Assembly (NCBI GenBank): GCA_024686055.1
Contig: JAIBDV010000094.1
Span: 1 to 9,041 of the forward strand
Reading direction: 5' to 3'
From: Neptuniibacter sp.
GTDB lineage: Bacteria > Pseudomonadota > Gammaproteobacteria > Pseudomonadales > Balneatricaceae
DNA: 9,041 nucleotides
Position numbers and translations under genes: made by a program
Notes under the pieces: generated by a model
The model's input: the letters and a program-made list of their open reading frames with translations, nothing else
The model's database searches: none
What the model was told of the DNA's origin: nothing
Shown here: piece by piece, positions 6,425 through 9,041 of the stretch
How positions within the stretch are numbered: position 1 is the first letter of the stretch
Layout of the letters: each line of letters begins with the position of its first letter

Positions 6425-7378
6425 CTAAAACACTCGGGTCCGCTGTTCGAACTTCCAGGTGCGGATAATCTCCAGTATATCGGTGGATTTTTGCATCTGT
6501 TGTGGGAATGGCTGGAACGGTGCGGCCAGCCGCACAATACGTACCGCAGCATCATCCAGCAGACGGTAACCGGAGGAGCGCAGCACGCTGACCTCCTTGA
6601 CGGAGCCATCCGGCATGATGGCGACCAGCAGCCGTAACTGGCCATACATCTGCCCGCGCCGTGCTTCTTCAGGATAGTTTAGGTTGCCCACCATCTCGAT
6701 TTTACGCCGCCAGCTGTCCAGGTAAGCCGCGTCTTCACGGGCCTTGGTGGTGGCAGAGGTCAGTCGTTTAACCCGTGGCTGCTTGGCCAGCCACTGTTCA
6801 GTGGCATCGATCTGGGCCTGCAGGCTGGACATTTCAACACTGCGCGCCAGCAATGAGGTTGCCGCACCGCTGGTCCGCTGTGGGGCCGCCGCTTTAGCCT
6901 GTTGCTGCTTGTCGGCCTGGCGCTGCTCACTCTGGCCGACCGTGGTGATGGTTTTTTTACCACCGGCACTGGCTTTCTCCGGCGAGCGTTCAGGCTCGGT
7001 CGACAGCTCTTTGGTGGCCGGCTCCGGTAACCGGGAATCAACCGCCGGGGTTTCCACCGCCGTCTGCTGCGCCGCTAACGGCGCAGGCTCCGCCGCCTGC
7101 AATTCAGCATACTGGCTCACGGCGGGCAGGTGTTTTTCAGTCTCGGTACCACTGCCAATCTGGTGGGTCGGGGCAATAAAATCCGCTTCAACTGGAATTT
7201 TTTTGCTCTGATATTGTGACAGGGTAATTTCCAGCGTTTTCACCGGCTGAACACTGGGCGTGCTTTTAAAGGCAATACCCAGGATTACCATGGCATGCAG
7301 CGCCACCGCCATAAATAGCGTAAAGCCAAACCGATCCCAGACGCTGACCGTGGGCGTTGCCACTGCACTCTCAACCAT
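6425..7378 (-). CDS. TonB-family energy transducer-like protein
   Basis: The 317-residue protein has a short cytoplasmic N terminus, one membrane segment (about 17-37), a long Ala/Pro/Gln/Glu-rich periplasmic spacer (about 40-170), a possibly helical stretch (about 180-230) and a TonB C-terminal domain. That domain begins NLNYPEEARRGQMYGQLRL (232-250) and continues through MPDGSVKEVSVLRSSGYRLLDDAA (255-278 region) to APFQPFP. TonB proteins carry inner-membrane energy to outer-membrane receptors with ExbB and ExbD, but neither exbBD nor a receptor gene is nearby. A homologue sits between gshB and yqgE in Pseudomonas, so the position is conserved although the partner is unclear. The ATG at 7378 is preferred over an in-frame TTG at 7411; it begins 10 bases after the gshB stop. 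Its ribosome binding site is weak. An uncharacterised envelope role is possible. Confidence 0.9.
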   Translation of the reverse strand: MVESAVATPTVSVWDRFGFTLFMAVALHAMVILGIAFKSTPSVQPVKTLEITLSQYQSKKIPVEADFIAPTHQIGSGTETEKHLPAVSQYAELQAAEPAPLAAQQTAVETPAVDSRLPEPATKELSTEPERSPEKASAGGKKTITTVGQSEQRQADKQQQAKAAAPQRTSGAATSLLARSVEMSSLQAQIDATEQWLAKQPRVKRLTSATTKAREDAAYLDSWRRKIEMVGNLNYPEEARRGQMYGQLRLLVAIMPDGSVKEVSVLRSSGYRLLDDAAVRIVRLAAPFQPFPQQMQKSTDILEIIRTWKFEQRTRVF

Positions 7379-7388
7379 CAGATTACGC

Positions 7389-8339
7389 TCAGGCCGGCAG
7401 ACGACGCTCAATGGCGTCCATCAGTTGCATGGCGATATCCAGCCCGAACTGTTCATCCAGCTGGCGAATACAGGTCGGGCAGGTGACGTTAATCTCGGTC
7501 AGGTAATCCCCGATCACGTCCAGTCCGACAAACAGCAGGCCGCTTTCTTTAATCGTCGGAATCACCTGCTCACAGATCCAGCGGTCACGGTCGCTCATTT
7601 CACGGCCTTCGGCCCGGCCACCAGCGGCCAGGTTGCCACGGGTTTCACCGCCCTGCGGAATCCGTGCCAGGGCATAAGGCACCACCTCACCATCCACAAT
7701 CAGAATGCGTTTGTCGCCATCCTTGATCTCGGGAATGTATTTCTGCGCCATGATCATCTGGCCGCCGAACTGGGTCAGGGTTTCGATAATCACCCCCAGG
7801 TTCAGGCCATCGGCACCAATACGATAGATCGAGCTGCCGCCCATACCATCCAGCGGTTTGAAGATGACATCGCCATGCTCGGCATGGAAGGCACGCAGCT
7901 GGTCCGCATTACGGGTCACCAGCACCGGAGGGGTACACTGGGCAAAGTGGGTAGCAAACAGCTTCTCATTGAAGTTGCGTACCGCCTGGGTGTTGTTGGT
8001 CACCAGCACCCCATCACGCTCGGCCAGCGCCAGCAGCTGAGTGGTATAGAGGAATTCATTATCGAATGGCGGATCAACCCGGTTGAGGATCACATCCAGT
8101 TCGTTAAGCGGCGTATCGCTGTACTCACCCCGCTCAAACCAGCCATCCGGGTCCATCACCACGCTTAACGGTGCCATGCGACCCTGCACCACACCATCGC
8201 GCAAAAACAGACTGCTCTGCTCCATATAGAAGATCTGCCAGCCTTTACGCTGGGCCGCCCACAGCATCGCCAGGGTGCTGTCTTTGTAGTAACTGATGGA
8301 CTCTATCGGGTCCATCACCACGCCGATTTTTACGGTCAC
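7389..8339 (-). CDS. gshB: Glutathione synthetase
   Basis: GshB joins gamma-glutamylcysteine and glycine with ATP to make glutathione, the last of two steps, in the cytoplasm. It is an ATP-grasp enzyme. Visible parts are the N-terminal MTVKIGVVMDPIESISYYKD (1-20), RNFNEK (121-126), the ATP-binding KPLDGMGGSSIYRI (161-174), ARIPQGGETRGNLAAGG (225-241) and the metal-binding end EINVTCPTCIRQLDEQ (282-297). The E. coli enzyme reads TSPTC where this reads TCPTC, a minor difference. A GTG start at 8339 gives exactly 316 residues, the E. coli length, and has AGAGGA 6 bases upstream; the upstream in-frame start at 8381 would overlap rsmE and add non-conserved residues. The gene lies 19 bases after rsmE. 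Confidence 0.97.
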   Translation of the reverse strand: MTVKIGVVMDPIESISYYKDSTLAMLWAAQRKGWQIFYMEQSSLFLRDGVVQGRMAPLSVVMDPDGWFERGEYSDTPLNELDVILNRVDPPFDNEFLYTTQLLALAERDGVLVTNNTQAVRNFNEKLFATHFAQCTPPVLVTRNADQLRAFHAEHGDVIFKPLDGMGGSSIYRIGADGLNLGVIIETLTQFGGQMIMAQKYIPEIKDGDKRILIVDGEVVPYALARIPQGGETRGNLAAGGRAEGREMSDRDRWICEQVIPTIKESGLLFVGLDVIGDYLTEINVTCPTCIRQLDEQFGLDIAMQLMDAIERRLPA

Positions 8340-8358
8340 GGTGTATCCTCTATATCGG

Positions 8359-9041
8359 TTAGTCTGCTGCCGGTCCGGCAATATCGCCCCACAGGTAATG
8401 CATTACCGCCTGCGCCGCCACGGGCGCGGTTTCGGTACGCATCACCCGCGGCCCCAGCGCCAGCGGCTTGAAACCATGGCTGATCGCCATCGCCACTTCC
8501 GCCTCACTCAGGCCACCTTCAGGGCCGATCAATAGTGCAACAGATTCGGGCGCTGTATAAGCCCCTAATGGTGCCGCACTGTGGTGGTGTAATACAAATT
8601 TAAGCTCGGCATCGACCTGCTGACACCAGTCATTCAACGACTGGAATTCATTGACCGGAGGCACCGTACAGCGGCCGGATTGCTCACAGGCACTGGTGAC
8701 GATTTGCTGCCAGTGTTGCTGACGTTTTTGCTGACGCTCGGCGTTCAGCTTGACCTCGCAGCGCTCCGACAACAAGGGGGTCAGTTGATACATGCCCAGT
8801 TCGGTCGCTTTCTGAACAGCGTAATCCATGCGTTCGCCACGGGACACACTCTGGCCAATATGCACCCGCAGGGGGGATTCTACAGCAATCGCTTCAGCAC
8901 TTTCGATCTGCACCTGAGCACTGCGTTTTTCAACCGCAATCAGGCAAGCCCTGTAGTTATGACCATCACCATTAAACAGCTCAATCTGATCCCCGACACG
9001 CATACGCAGCGCACGGGACACATGCTGAACAACCTCATCAG
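8359..9041 (-). CDS. rsmE: 16S rRNA (uracil-1498 N3)-methyltransferase, 5' end cut by the right edge
   Basis: RsmE methylates N3 of U1498 in the decoding region of 16S rRNA, using S-adenosylmethionine. The visible part is 226 codons, reading DEVVQHVSRALRMRVGDQIE at the left of the protein, which fits the PUA-like N-terminal domain. The reading frame is open to the window edge, so the initiator and about 20 residues lie beyond 9041; the GTG at 9021 is inside the gene and not a start. The SPOUT trefoil-knot domain is clear from GQSVSRGERMDYAVQKATELG, LLIGPEGGLSEAE and LGPRVMRTETAP near the C terminus. The gene heads the cluster with gshB in both Pseudomonas and E. coli. Confidence 0.96.
   Translation of the reverse strand, partial: DEVVQHVSRALRMRVGDQIELFNGDGHNYRACLIAVEKRSAQVQIESAEAIAVESPLRVHIGQSVSRGERMDYAVQKATELGMYQLTPLLSERCEVKLNAERQQKRQQHWQQIVTSACEQSGRCTVPPVNEFQSLNDWCQQVDAELKFVLHHHSAAPLGAYTAPESVALLIGPEGGLSEAEVAMAISHGFKPLALGPRVMRTETAPVAAQAVMHYLWGDIAGPAAD

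Noticed and set aside
7379..7411. TTG start at 7411 for the TonB-family gene
   Set aside because: It would overlap the end of gshB and add residues with no family match; the ATG at 7378 follows the gshB stop closely.
8340..8381. Longer gshB start at 8381
   Set aside because: It would overlap rsmE; the GTG at 8339 has a good AGAGGA site and gives the standard 316-residue protein.

Overview
The window looks like chromosomal core DNA of a gammaproteobacterium close to Pseudomonadales/Oceanospirillales. The clue is the run rsmE-gshB-tonB-like-yqgE-ruvX-pyrR-pyrB-pyrC'. To my knowledge this arrangement is typical of Pseudomonas and relatives, including an inactive dihydroorotase-like PyrC' next to PyrB. 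The proteins are complete and ordinary in length. I see no insertion sequence, phage gene, CRISPR array, tRNA or rRNA. The species cannot be named from sequence alone.

Layout. (1) Positions 1-844, minus strand: the N-terminal 281 codons of transketolase, running off the left edge. (2) 845-1289: a 445-base divergent intergenic region, the only sizeable non-coding stretch. It holds a roughly 100-base imperfect inverted repeat (903-1003) with two copies of CAGGGTCAG inside, and further hairpins just upstream of metK. (3) 1290-2480, plus strand: metK, S-adenosylmethionine synthetase. (4) 2504-2536: a symmetric terminator between the convergent metK and pyrC'. (5) 2555-9041, minus strand: eight closely packed genes, in transcription order rsmE (cut by the right edge), gshB, a TonB-family gene, yqgE, ruvX, pyrR, pyrB and pyrC'. 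Gaps are 36 bases or less and several genes overlap, so they are probably co-transcribed, at least in part.

Function. pyrR-pyrB-pyrC' is a pyrimidine block: a PRPP-binding regulator-type protein, the aspartate transcarbamoylase catalytic chain, and a dihydroorotase-like chain that has lost most metal ligands and probably serves as a structural partner of PyrB. gshB completes glutathione synthesis. rsmE methylates 16S rRNA using the S-adenosylmethionine made by MetK. ruvX is a RNase H-fold nuclease linked to rRNA processing. The TonB-family protein spans the inner membrane. yqgE is conserved but of unclear function.

The coding content is conventional. The least explained sequence is the tktA-metK intergenic region, where the secondary structure could belong to an RNA leader, a small RNA or a short mobile repeat. 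This is a candidate, not an established system.
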